Origin: an uncultured Paracoccaceae bacterium
GTDB lineage: Bacteria > Pseudomonadota > Alphaproteobacteria > Rhodobacterales > Rhodobacteraceae
Direction of reading: 5' to 3'
Assembly: GCA_947503965.1 (NCBI GenBank)
Contig: CANNFU010000001.1
Location: 124,001 to 188,000 of the forward strand
Length of the DNA stretch: 64,000 bases
Part shown: one piece after another, positions 36,143 to 44,325 of the stretch
How positions within the stretch are numbered: position 1 is the first letter of the stretch
Layout: each line of letters opens with the position of its first letter
The notes under the pieces: model-generated
The model's input: only the letters and a program-made list of their open reading frames with translations
Told to the model about the DNA's origin: nothing
Database searches by the model: none
Program-made: the position numbers and the translations under genes

Positions 36143-36633
36143 AATCCGGCCTGATAAAAGACCTCGCCATCACCCGCATCGCCACCAAAGGCCAACACGT
36201 CATACCGCGCTGACGGATCATTTCCCATCCCCGGCGAACCGCCAGGCATGCCCGGCACTGCGATCCCCGTGATATCGGGGCGTTCTTCCAACAATCGGGC
36301 CAGGGCCGCAAACGGAACATGACCCTCGACCACGTAGCCCTCGACCATCGCTGTGTGGCAGGCCCACATGCGACCGGGAATGCCCACATCCAGCTTTATG
36401 CTGGTCACGTCCACTGTGTCGGTCACTTCGACGTCGTAGCCTTCCTGACGGGCCAAATTGACCCACGCGCCGCAGCATCCGCAGGTCGGGCTTTTGGTCA
36501 CATGCATGGTGTGATGCTGGGCGATTGACATGTGGCTATCGGCATGGGCCACGTCCACCCATCCAAACGATACCATGCCAAGCGACAATGCGGCGATAGG
36601 GCCAAAGGACAAAAATATCTTGATCAGTTTCAT
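36139..36633 (-). CDS. DUF411 metal-binding protein
   Basis: DUF411 proteins are small periplasmic proteins commonly found with copper resistance genes. The 164-residue precursor has a signal peptide (about residues 1-32), then the Cys motif SPTCGCCGAWV, GRMWACHTAMVEGYVVEGHVP and AVPGMPGGSPGM with several Met residues that could bind Cu(I). ATG 36633 is preceded by AGAGGA at a proper distance. It overlaps the cytochrome gene by 4 bp. Confidence 0.88.
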   Translation of the reverse strand: MKLIKIFLSFGPIAALSLGMVSFGWVDVAHADSHMSIAQHHTMHVTKSPTCGCCGAWVNLARQEGYDVEVTDTVDVTSIKLDVGIPGRMWACHTAMVEGYVVEGHVPFAALARLLEERPDITGIAVPGMPGGSPGMGNDPSARYDVLAFGGDAGDGEVFYQAGL

Positions 36634-36726
36634 GAGATGTTCCTCTCGAATGATAAGCACGCGGGCATTGCCCGCCTTGATGTGATCTATGGTTTTAGTG
36701 CTGTGCGCAAAAAGGCGCTGCAGACA

Positions 36727-37041
36727 TCACACCGTGCGCGGAGGATCAAGAAGCCTGGATGGGCTGATGCCACTCAAGAAGGCGTCAGAGACGAAAAACA
36801 TATCCGCGCCGGCCTCGGGCGTGTGGTCGTGTAAATGAAATGCCGGAACAACAGCGGGCAGGACATGACAGGTCCGGGCGTGTTCAGTGCTATCCTCACA
36901 GCACACGTGCCGGCCATCTGCATCCATTTCAATAGAGGCATGATCATGAACGCGCACTTGACTATGTCCGATATCTGTCGCCGCGGAAAAAGACGCAGAC
37001 ATCGTGAGCATAACGATCAAAAGGAAACGGAGCACCACCAT
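36727..37041 (-). CDS. His/Cys-rich small secreted protein of the copper operon
   Basis: Not a recognised family. The 104-residue protein has a signal peptide (about residues 1-21) and a metal-binding-looking mature part (HSQVRVHDHA, HVCCEDSTEHARTCHV, FHLHDHTPE), with about ten His and three Cys in sixty residues. It is about 90 bp upstream of DUF411 on the same strand, so a role as periplasmic copper buffer is plausible but inferred. It resembles the short DUF2946-like proteins found near copper genes. Confidence 0.6.
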   Translation of the reverse strand: MVVLRFLLIVMLTMSASFSAATDIGHSQVRVHDHASIEMDADGRHVCCEDSTEHARTCHVLPAVVPAFHLHDHTPEAGADMFFVSDAFLSGISPSRLLDPPRTV

Positions 37042-37170
37042 GGCAACAGTCCTACATGGGCTGCGCGGAAGTTGGCAAGTGTCAGGTCCGTTACCTTCCG
37101 TCGCAGCTTACCGGTGACCCCTCGGCCGGTTGCTCCAAGCAGCTTGCGCTTCGCCACTAAAGGCTGTTTG

Positions 37171-38730
37171 TCAAAAATCTGTGGGTGCACCCCCTGCGGC
37201 CTTTCTCCGCTGGACAAAATCCGCGAGCGCGTCGCGCGCACCGTCATCCATCGGCGGCGCCTCGAATTCAGCGAGAATGCTCTTGAAGGTTCGATGCGCC
37301 CGTTCGGCGGTCCAGATGTTCCCGCTTGCCTCCCATGCCTCAAAATTTCGCCAGTCGGACACGAATGGCTGGTAGAAGGCTGTTTCGTAGCGTTGCTGTG
37401 TGTGTTCGATGCCGAAGTAATGCCCATTTGGACCCACCTCTTTGATGGCATCAACGGCGATGTCTTCGGGGGTCGTGGCGGTGATGGCGGGTTCCATATA
37501 GCGCTGGATCATCTGGATGATTTCGCAATCCATCACGAATTTTTCGGGGCAGGCGATCAGCCCACCTTCGAGCCAACCAGCGGCATGATAGACGATATTG
37601 GTCCCGGATTGGACAGCAGACCACAAGGCATTCGATGTCTCCCACATGGCCTGCCCGTCAGGCACGTTGGCCGCGCAAGAGCCGGACGCGCGCATCGGCA
37701 AGCCATAGAACCGTGCCATTTGCCCGGTCATTTGCGTGGCCCGCATATATTCCGGGGTGCCAAAAGCGGGCGCACCCGATTTCATGTCAACATTGCTGGT
37801 GAAGGTGCCGATAACACACGGCGTTCCGGGGCGGACATGTTGGAAAAGCGCAATGGCACTGATCGCCTCGGCAATGGACAGCGTGACCGCACCCGCCATC
37901 GTCACCGGCGCCATGGCCCCGGCCAGCGTGAAGGGCGTGACGATAATCGCCTGCCCCCGCCGGGCGCAGCGCAGGCAGCCGTCGATCATCAGGTCATCAT
38001 GTTTCAGCGGCGAGGTGGAATTGATGTTGGTGTACATATGCGGTTTGGACGCAAATTGATCCTCGCTCAGCCCGCCGGCGATCTTAACCATCTCCATCAC
38101 ATCCTCGATGCGTTCGCGGCCCAGCGAATAGGCGTGAACCACCTTGTCTGTCAGCAACAGCTTGTCGTGCACGATATCAAGATGCCGGACAGAGGCGTGT
38201 AGATCGACCGCCTCGACCGGATAGCCGCCAGCGAAGTGGATGCAGTTGAAATACTGCGTCAGCTTGAGAAAATCCGCGCATTTCGCGCGGGTGCCGGGGA
38301 CCTTTTTGCCGATCTCAAGATCGAAATAGTTGGGTGGGGATGAAACATTCCCGAAAAGGATATGTTTGCCGCCGATGGTGATTTTTCTATCGGGATTGCG
38401 CGGGGTGATATCGAACTGTGCGGGCGCATGGCCGAGCATTTCCATCACCCAATCGCGGCCCATGCGCACATTGGTGCCATTGACTGTGCAGCCAGCCTCC
38501 TTGAAGATTTGCAGGGCTTCGTCATGCAGGAATTCGATGCCGATATCCTCGAGAATACGCATCGCCCCATCATGGATGGCCTGTACACCCTCTTCGTCAA
38601 GCGGTTCTGTTGGGCGGTCTATGTTGACGGGAATGCGCCATGGCATCTGGTCGACACTGGCGGTACCGCGCCGGGTCGCGTTGCCGGCCCGTCCACCGCC
38701 GCGTCTACGTGGCTTGGATATGTCTGCCAT
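37171..38730 (-). CDS. MttB-family methyltransferase (non-pyrrolysine)
   Basis: A TIM-barrel corrinoid-dependent methyltransferase of the trimethylamine methyltransferase superfamily. The reading frame runs 519 residues without an internal amber codon, so it is the non-Pyl class; characterised members demethylate quaternary amines such as glycine betaine. Typical blocks are EGVQAIHDGAMRILEDIGIEF, HAPAQFDITPRNP, FHLRP-like FQHVRPGTPC and NIVYHAAGWLEGGL. An Arg/Gly-rich N-terminal tail is usual in alphaproteobacterial members. No corrinoid protein or reductive activator is adjacent. Substrate unknown. Confidence 0.85.
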   Translation of the reverse strand: MADISKPRRRGGGRAGNATRRGTASVDQMPWRIPVNIDRPTEPLDEEGVQAIHDGAMRILEDIGIEFLHDEALQIFKEAGCTVNGTNVRMGRDWVMEMLGHAPAQFDITPRNPDRKITIGGKHILFGNVSSPPNYFDLEIGKKVPGTRAKCADFLKLTQYFNCIHFAGGYPVEAVDLHASVRHLDIVHDKLLLTDKVVHAYSLGRERIEDVMEMVKIAGGLSEDQFASKPHMYTNINSTSPLKHDDLMIDGCLRCARRGQAIIVTPFTLAGAMAPVTMAGAVTLSIAEAISAIALFQHVRPGTPCVIGTFTSNVDMKSGAPAFGTPEYMRATQMTGQMARFYGLPMRASGSCAANVPDGQAMWETSNALWSAVQSGTNIVYHAAGWLEGGLIACPEKFVMDCEIIQMIQRYMEPAITATTPEDIAVDAIKEVGPNGHYFGIEHTQQRYETAFYQPFVSDWRNFEAWEASGNIWTAERAHRTFKSILAEFEAPPMDDGARDALADFVQRRKAAGGAPTDF

Positions 38731-38887
38731 TATGATGCCTTCGCACTGTTCAACGGCATCTTTTCACTGCGTCTTTGCTCAAGCCGCCTTGAATGCGACA
38801 ATTGATGTCGGAATTGGCGATAGAGCTAGATGGAAGGTGAATTAAAAAATGTCCAGAATATCTGACGCCAATGGATGTCCGTTTAAG

Positions 38888-38915
38888 TTGACAGATTACG
38901 AGTGCCTCCTAGACT
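38888..38915 (+). promoter_or_regulatory. Sigma-70-type promoter of the repeat-peptide gene
   Basis: A perfect -35 box TTGACA (38888-38893) and a -10 box TAGACT (38910-38915) are separated by 16 bp. Transcription would start near 38922, leaving a leader of about 25 bases with a GGAG ribosome-binding site before ATG 38948. It is the best promoter match seen in the window and suggests strong expression. Confidence 0.55.
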
Positions 38916-38947
38916 GGCATCACTGACAACAAATTGATGGAGTTGAT

Positions 38948-39232
38948 ATGATGATTGGGACCAAAGACGCAGGCAAAGTTCGTTTGGGTAATTATTCAGC
39001 GCCGACCTCGTTCAAAAACACAAAGAAAGTGAAATTGGGCAACGCCGAAACACCCGCGGCACTGAAAGACAGCAAGAAGGTCAAGCTGGGCGGCGGATTG
39101 GCACCCGCCGCGCTGAAGGACAGCAAAAAGGTCAAACTTGGTGCCGGACTGGCCCCCGCTGCGCTGAAAGACAGCAAGAAGGTTAAGCTGGGTGGTAGTT
39201 TCACCCCCGCCGCGCTGAACACAAAACGCTGA
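38948..39232 (+). CDS. 94-residue peptide of five 17-residue tandem repeats
   Basis: Function unknown. The protein is MMIG, five consecutive 17-residue units and the tail LNTKR. The consensus unit is [LF]K[DN][ST]KKVKLGx3xPAA; units 3 and 4 are nearly identical and unit 1 is the most diverged. There is no signal peptide, Cys or membrane helix. It is very Lys-rich, with LG and PAA boundaries that would suit repeated processing. GGAG precedes ATG 38948, and a good promoter lies upstream. The DUF6065-like gene follows 69 bp later with a strong stem-loop between. A repetitive precursor peptide, a surface-binding peptide or a nucleic-acid/polyanion binder are all possible. Confidence 0.75.
   Translation: MMIGTKDAGKVRLGNYSAPTSFKNTKKVKLGNAETPAALKDSKKVKLGGGLAPAALKDSKKVKLGAGLAPAALKDSKKVKLGGSFTPAALNTKR
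38960..39214 (+). repeat. Five 51-bp tandem repeats
   Basis: Units run 38960-39010, 39011-39061, 39062-39112, 39113-39163 and 39164-39214, exactly in frame with the 17-residue protein repeat. Units 3-5 are close to identical in DNA, which suggests recent expansion by slippage or recombination; unit 1 is old and diverged. Confidence 0.85.
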
Positions 39233-39240
39233 CCCGATTT

Positions 39241-39271
39241 GCGGGCTGGGGACACATAGTCCGCAGCCCGC
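39241..39271 (+). promoter_or_regulatory. GC-rich stem-loop between the repeat peptide and DUF6065-like gene
   Basis: The 31 bases form a 13-position stem (GCGGGCTG...CAGCCCGC outer part, then GGAC...GTCC inner part, one G-G mismatch) around the loop ACATA. It begins nine bases after the peptide stop codon. There is no U-tract, so it is more likely a partial terminator or an mRNA-stabilising element that favours the peptide over the downstream gene than a full terminator. Confidence 0.6.
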
Positions 39272-39301
39272 ATCCATTGACCTTCCATTTGGAAAATATC
39301 C

Positions 39302-40033
39302 ATGATTGAGTTTTTCGCTGTGGTCGAAGGTGGCTACAGCCCCATTCTGGCTGATCCCTCAGCAATGGGGCGGCTGCCCACCGCCGCTTTTCGGCATTGC
39401 GAGCCGGTGCGTACCGCCTCTCGGTTCGGTTGGTACGTCTTCTTGCCGGAACAATTGTCGGTGATCTGGGAAGAGGACAACTTCTTCTGGTCCATCGACG
39501 ATTTCGAGAACCGCTATCTGTTGTCGGATGCGATTCAATATCCGCATTTTTCAGATGCATTCGATAACGCGGCCCCCGAAGGCGATGCAGGCTATGCCCC
39601 GCCATTTCTGACCCGCACAAATGATGATGATATCCTGCAAATCTGGACCGGCCTGTTTGCCCGTACCCGCCCCGGCACCGGTCTTTGGGTGCGCGGACCA
39701 GTGAACATGGCCCAGCAATCGGCCCATACTGTGCTGGAAGGCGTAGTTGAAACGGATTGGTGGTTTGGCCCGCTCTTTGCCAATGTCAGGATCGAACGCC
39801 GCGATACCCCCATTGTGTTTCGCCAGACCCGCCCGTTTCTACAGGTTCTGCCCTTTGAAAAGGAACTGGGAAAAGAGACCGCGAAGGCGACACCAACCGT
39901 TCATATGGGGCTTGATGCGCTGGGGGATGCGGAATGGGATGCCTATCGTCGCACCGTTGTGGACCGTATGAAGACCGACAAACCGACAGGGGACTATGCG
40001 GTCATGGCGCGGAAGGGTGGTGCTCAGAAATGA
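39302..40033 (+). CDS. DUF6065-like protein, 243 aa
   Basis: Function unknown; it looks to me like the DUF6065 family, but this is unverified. It is a soluble protein with no signal peptide, rich in aromatic residues. Landmarks are FGWYVFLPEQLSVIWEED, a TGLFARTRPGTGLWVRGPVN block, ETDWWFGPLFANVRIERRDTPI and a C-terminal YRRTVVDRMKTDKPTGDYAVM. Such compact conserved cores are compatible with an enzyme or a cupin-like binding fold, though no catalytic motif is certain. It is 69 bp downstream of the repeat peptide in the same direction and probably co-transcribed. Its 3' end overlaps the convergent HAD gene by 10 bp. Confidence 0.65.
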   Translation: MIEFFAVVEGGYSPILADPSAMGRLPTAAFRHCEPVRTASRFGWYVFLPEQLSVIWEEDNFFWSIDDFENRYLLSDAIQYPHFSDAFDNAAPEGDAGYAPPFLTRTNDDDILQIWTGLFARTRPGTGLWVRGPVNMAQQSAHTVLEGVVETDWWFGPLFANVRIERRDTPIVFRQTRPFLQVLPFEKELGKETAKATPTVHMGLDALGDAEWDAYRRTVVDRMKTDKPTGDYAVMARKGGAQK

Positions 40034-40716
40034 GCATCCAGCCAGCCGGGGATATGTCCGATATCCGGTAGCACCACATCGGCGTAGGGAGTCAGTTCAT
40101 CGGCAATTGCCGGGCCTGTCAGCACGCCGATGGTGATCATGCCCGCCGCGTGCCCTGCCTCCAGATCATGGGTGCTGTCGCCAATCATGGCGCAATGGCG
40201 CGGGTTCAGCCCGGTTTGTGCGCAAAAAGCAAGGAGCTGGCCGGGGCCGGGTTTTGATCCATACCCGCTGTCATAGCCAGCGACGAAATCGAAATGGTCG
40301 CGCACCCCGGCGCTGGTCAGGTTCATCAGCGCTGGTTCCTCGGCGTCATTTGTTGCAATGCCCAGCTTGAGGTTGCGTGATTTCAGCCCATCAAAGTATG
40401 GGATCAGCGGCACAGCCTGCACCTGTTCCACGGCACCTGCGGCGGCATTCATGCGCGGGATCAAGGTATCGTGTGTTTCGCCGGGCAGCACGGTCGACAT
40501 CGCGCTGGCGGTTTCTTCGACCGTAGACGCGATGACGACGCTGCCGGGCAGGAATTGCCGCGTATCCATATCGTAGCCCATGACATTGGCCAGTGCGCTG
40601 ATCCGCTCGGGGTCGCCCTGCGTCTCTTGCTGGATCATCAGCCCAGCCCAAGCCCCCCATGTGGCATTGAAGTCGAAAAGCGTGCCGTCCTTGTCGAATA
40701 TGAGGCCTTTGATCAC
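40024..40716 (-). CDS. HAD-superfamily phosphatase (phosphoglycolate-phosphatase-like)
   Basis: A 230-residue cytosolic hydrolase with the HAD motifs: nucleophile and acid/base Asp in IFDKDGTLF (Asp8, Asp10), motif II in LGIATNDAE, Lys in SKPGPGQL and motif IV MIGDSTHDLEAGHAAGM. The helical cap between motifs I and II is of the phosphoglycolate phosphatase type. It is divergent from the reductive dehalogenase gene 56 bp away. Despite the superfamily name it lacks signs of being a haloacid dehalogenase, so a link to dehalogenation is only positional. Confidence 0.88.
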   Translation of the reverse strand: MIKGLIFDKDGTLFDFNATWGAWAGLMIQQETQGDPERISALANVMGYDMDTRQFLPGSVVIASTVEETASAMSTVLPGETHDTLIPRMNAAAGAVEQVQAVPLIPYFDGLKSRNLKLGIATNDAEEPALMNLTSAGVRDHFDFVAGYDSGYGSKPGPGQLLAFCAQTGLNPRHCAMIGDSTHDLEAGHAAGMITIGVLTGPAIADELTPYADVVLPDIGHIPGWLDAHF

Positions 40717-40772
40717 GTGTCTTTCGCTTTCCGGTTATTGACAGTCGGGGGCGGTGGGCGGAGTTTGCGGGG

Positions 40773-43700
40773 ATGCGCAAATTTCGCTCTTACCGATCCC
40801 GTCCGATGCATCTCGGCCCGTTTCCACTGGAAAAGCTGGCGCGTCAATCCACGATTGATTTCGCAACATTGCCACCTTTCGCGCCCGTGTCGTTTCGTCG
40901 GCCCGATGACCGCCTGAGCATTGTGAATGCGATGCAGGACTATCAGGCAATGCTTGATGCGACCCGCGATGGGATGGTCAAACGCGAGATGGCCGAGATC
41001 CCCGATGATCTGGACGAACGGGCGCGGCATCTGAAGGCATTCGGATACTATTGTGATGCGAGCATGGTCGGGATTTGCGAAGTGTCGGCCAAGGCGTGGT
41101 TGCCCGCGGCGGTCGCAAACCCGGATGTGGGCCGGTTGGCTAAAAAACTCCGGGTGATGCAGCCGAAATCGCTGGCGGCGGGCATTGACGTGATCATGGC
41201 TGGCTTGCGCGAAAGCATGGCGTTGCCGCCTGTCGACTGTCGCCATCATAGTCATGCGTTGGTGTTCTTGTATGACCATTCGCGCGATCCCCGCGCGGAT
41301 GAGCCGGGAACAGAGTGGATCAGGGATGCGCTTCCCCAGCGTGCCTGTCTGCGCGGTATGGAAACGGCTGTTACACTGGCCAGTTACATCCGCACGCTGG
41401 GCTATGAAGCGCGGGCACATTCAATGGCGGCGTCGGATGTTCATCTGGGCGCACTGGCCGCCCTTGCAGGCCTTGTTGCTTTGGAAGATGGCGTTCTGCT
41501 CAATCCATTTACCTCAGACCGCTACGGGTTAGCGGCGGTGACTACGACGCTGCAGATGACGCCGGATCAACCGATTGTACCGGGCCAGAGACCACCGGCA
41601 AGCTATCGGACCGGGCTCGGAACCCACGCCAAATCGGCGCGGACACGTGACCCCTTTGACAAACGCGATTTTGCAGCGGGGCCGCACCCATTCGAGACGC
41701 TCAAGCGCGTAGAAGAACCCACCACCTATATCGACCGGCCCAACGTGGCGCGCGTGCCCAAACGGGCAAATATGTTCGTGCGCGGATTGTTCGGCGATAT
41801 GGGCAAACACGTGCAAGAGGCCACGAAGAACGGCAATTACGTGCGCAAATCGGCAGCGGCGTTTGCGTTTCGCCCCTCGCTTGGTGCGTTTGTGTTGTTG
41901 CAGGACGGTGAGGCCGCGCCATCGCCTGTCAACGCATCTTCGGGGCAGAATGCGGCGAACATCAAGGCAGCGCTTTATTATCTGGGTGCCGACGCCGTGG
42001 GTCTTTCCGCCTGCCCGGACTGGACCTATTACAGCCACGACGCAGTGGGCCAGCCGATTACCCCCTACCACAGCAACGCCATATCCATGATCATCGATCA
42101 GGGGCATGAGACGATGGAGGGCGCATCCGGCGATGACTGGATCGCCTGCGCCCAGTCCATGCGCGCCTATCTGCGGTTTTCCCTGCTGGGCGGTGTGCTG
42201 GCGCAGCATCTGCGCAACCTCGGCTATACCGCCCGGGTGCATTCGGTGATGGATGACGAGGTGCTGCACCCGCCGCTCCTGCTCCTCTCCGGTCTGGGTG
42301 AGGTCAGCCGGATTGGCGAGGTGATCCTGAACCCCTTCCTCGGCCCGCGCCTGAAATCCGGCGTGGTCACGACCAACATGCCCATGACCCATGACAAGCC
42401 GATTGATTTCGGCCTGCAGAAATTTTGCGACGCCTGCAACAAATGCGCCCGCGAATGCCCCTCCGGGGCGATCACCGCCGGGCCAAAGCTGATGTTCAAC
42501 GGCTACGAGATCTGGAAATCCGACAGCCAGAAATGCACCACCTACCGCGTCAGCCAGAAGAACGGGGCGATGTGCGGGCGCTGCATGAAAACCTGCCCTT
42601 GGAACCTCGAAGGGTTGTTCGCCGAAGCCCCGTTTCGCAAACTGGCCATGACCGTGCCACAGGCCGCCAAGGCGCTGGCGAAACTGGATGACATGGCTGG
42701 CAAGGGCGCGATCAACCCGGTCAAGAAATGGTGGTGGGACCTTGAGATGGAGGATGACGGCGCCTACCGTCCCTCCCGCCATCCGGTCAACAAACGCGAC
42801 CTGCAAAAGGACCTTGATCTGCAGTTCGCGGATCAGACCCTCGCGGTCTACCCGGCCCCCCTGGCACCGCCGCCCTACCCCTGGCCCTACCCGATGGATC
42901 GCGAGGCCGGGATCGAAGCCTATCAGGCCATGATCGGCGCGGATGAACACCGCAAACGGCGCGAGCAGGGGCTTGCCCCGGAACATGTCTATACGCCCGT
43001 CACAGGCGACGCCCCTGTGATGCAAGTGGTGATCAGCAAGGTCACAAAGATGACCGACGCGGTGACCAAATATGAATTTTCCCTGGCCGATGGGTCCGAC
43101 CTGCCACCCGCCACGGCAGGCGCGCATATCGACGTGGTCGTGGCCCCGGAATTCTTTCGCCAATACTCGCTCTCGGGCGACCCTGCCGACCGCAGCAAAT
43201 ACCAGATCGCCGTCCTGCGCGAGGATGCCGGGCGCGGCGGGTCACAGCTGATGCACCGCATCTTCACCGAAGGGCGCAGAGTGTTTATCTCCCGCCCCAT
43301 TAATCATTTTCCGCTGGTCGTGGATGCCGCAAAGACGCTTCTGTTCGGCGGGGGTATCGGCATCACCCCGATGATCGCAATGGCGCATCGTTTGCATCGT
43401 CTGGACGCGGACTTTGAGCTTCATTACAGTCTTCGCAGGCGGACTGACGCGGGCTTTCTGGATGATCTGGCCGCAGTGCCTTGGGCGGATCACGTGTATC
43501 TGCATGTGAGTGACGAGGGCACCCGGGCGGACCTGTCGCAGGTCATAACCTATTGCGAAGGTGCACATATTTACACCTGCGGACCCGATGCCTATATGGC
43601 CGCCGTGATCGAGGCCGCCACGCAGAACGGCTTTCCCGAACAGGCGCGGCATCTGGAATATTTCGCCGTGCCAGAGCAGCCCGCCTACGAGAACCATCCC

Positions 43701-43958
43701 TTCACTTTGGTACTGCAGGACGGCCGGGAAGTCGCGGTCGCAGCCGATGCATCGGCGTCAGATGCATTGATTGCCGCAGGTTTGCATGTGGATGTGAAAT
43801 GCGCCGATGGCCTGTGCGGTGTGTGTAAATGCGGCGTCTTGTCCGGTGAGGTCGAACACCGCGACTTCGTGCTGTCAAAATCGCAGCGGGAAAACCATAT
43901 GATTCTGTGTCAAAGCCGGGCCGCGGCCCCGCGCGGCATTGTGAAAATCGACCTTTAG
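40773..43958 (+). CDS. Self-sufficient reductive dehalogenase fused to flavin reductase and 2Fe-2S domains
   Basis: A 1061-residue cytosolic fusion that should reductively remove halogen from an organohalide, probably a halophenolic compound, using NAD(P)H. The N-terminal part (about 1-640) is the corrinoid-binding RdhA module, ending in two 4Fe-4S motifs: CDACNKCARECP (about 551) and C-x13-CGRCMKTCPW (about 588-607). An FNR-type reductase follows, with RQYSLSGDP (about 795) for flavin and GGGIGITPM (about 858) for nucleotide, then a 2Fe-2S domain with CADGLCGVCKC (about 1009). The order matches the aerobic, non-respiratory class known from Comamonas BhbA and the enzyme of Jhaorihella thermophila. 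There is no Tat signal and no RdhB anchor. No dedicated regulator or transporter is adjacent. Substrate not readable. Confidence 0.92.
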   Translation: MRKFRSYRSRPMHLGPFPLEKLARQSTIDFATLPPFAPVSFRRPDDRLSIVNAMQDYQAMLDATRDGMVKREMAEIPDDLDERARHLKAFGYYCDASMVGICEVSAKAWLPAAVANPDVGRLAKKLRVMQPKSLAAGIDVIMAGLRESMALPPVDCRHHSHALVFLYDHSRDPRADEPGTEWIRDALPQRACLRGMETAVTLASYIRTLGYEARAHSMAASDVHLGALAALAGLVALEDGVLLNPFTSDRYGLAAVTTTLQMTPDQPIVPGQRPPASYRTGLGTHAKSARTRDPFDKRDFAAGPHPFETLKRVEEPTTYIDRPNVARVPKRANMFVRGLFGDMGKHVQEATKNGNYVRKSAAAFAFRPSLGAFVLLQDGEAAPSPVNASSGQNAANIKAALYYLGADAVGLSACPDWTYYSHDAVGQPITPYHSNAISMIIDQGHETMEGASGDDWIACAQSMRAYLRFSLLGGVLAQHLRNLGYTARVHSVMDDEVLHPPLLLLSGLGEVSRIGEVILNPFLGPRLKSGVVTTNMPMTHDKPIDFGLQKFCDACNKCARECPSGAITAGPKLMFNGYEIWKSDSQKCTTYRVSQKNGAMCGRCMKTCPWNLEGLFAEAPFRKLAMTVPQAAKALAKLDDMAGKGAINPVKKWWWDLEMEDDGAYRPSRHPVNKRDLQKDLDLQFADQTLAVYPAPLAPPPYPWPYPMDREAGIEAYQAMIGADEHRKRREQGLAPEHVYTPVTGDAPVMQVVISKVTKMTDAVTKYEFSLADGSDLPPATAGAHIDVVVAPEFFRQYSLSGDPADRSKYQIAVLREDAGRGGSQLMHRIFTEGRRVFISRPINHFPLVVDAAKTLLFGGGIGITPMIAMAHRLHRLDADFELHYSLRRRTDAGFLDDLAAVPWADHVYLHVSDEGTRADLSQVITYCEGAHIYTCGPDAYMAAVIEAATQNGFPEQARHLEYFAVPEQPAYENHPFTLVLQDGREVAVAADASASDALIAAGLHVDVKCADGLCGVCKCGVLSGEVEHRDFVLSKSQRENHMILCQSRAAAPRGIVKIDL

Positions 43959-44233
43959 GTCCAATGCACCGCTTCGGCCCCCGGTAGCGCATAGCGCGCG
44001 CGCAAAGGCATATCGTACTTCAGGTCATGGGCATCGCAAAAGGCCATGACCCACGCATCATCCATGGTCAGGAACTCCAGCACAGAGGCCTGAAATGCAG
44101 GATCTGCGGCCTGTTCACGCAGATCATCCGCTGAGCCGCCGGTCGCACCAAGAAAAACCGGACACAGCTCTTCATGCCCGGCCAGCCAACCAAGCGCCTG
44201 AAGTGCGATGATCTGTGCTTGTTCAGGTCCCAT
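43955..44233 (-). CDS. DUF3572 family protein
   Basis: A 92-residue cytosolic protein of a family widespread in alphaproteobacteria and of unknown function. Recognisable parts are QAQIIALQALGWLAG near the start and the helical core VLEFLTMDDAWVMAFCDAHDL. It overlaps the dehalogenase stop by 4 bp in convergent orientation and is divergent from the GGDEF gene, the usual DUF3572-pleD neighbour arrangement in Rhodobacterales. Confidence 0.9.
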   Translation of the reverse strand: MGPEQAQIIALQALGWLAGHEELCPVFLGATGGSADDLREQAADPAFQASVLEFLTMDDAWVMAFCDAHDLKYDMPLRARYALPGAEAVHWT

Positions 44234-44325
44234 TTAAATTCCTTACGATTCCAGAAACCGTTTTTTAACCAATCAATCTCAAATTGTCTTCAGCCAAGCC
44301 AGGGGAAGATAAAGAGGTTCAAGAA

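Noticed and set aside
37171-38730. Pyrrolysine-dependent trimethylamine methyltransferase
   Set aside because: The reading frame has no internal amber codon, so it belongs to the non-Pyl branch.
38960-39214. CRISPR-like array
   Set aside because: The 51-bp units are contiguous without spacers and stay in frame with a protein, so they are a coding tandem repeat.
40024-40716. Haloacid dehalogenase working with the reductive dehalogenase
   Set aside because: The HAD motifs and cap match phosphatases such as phosphoglycolate phosphatase, and the gene is divergent from the dehalogenase gene.
41529-43163. 544-codon minus-strand open frame
   Set aside because: Antisense to the reductive dehalogenase with its cysteine motifs; composition is that of a shadow frame.
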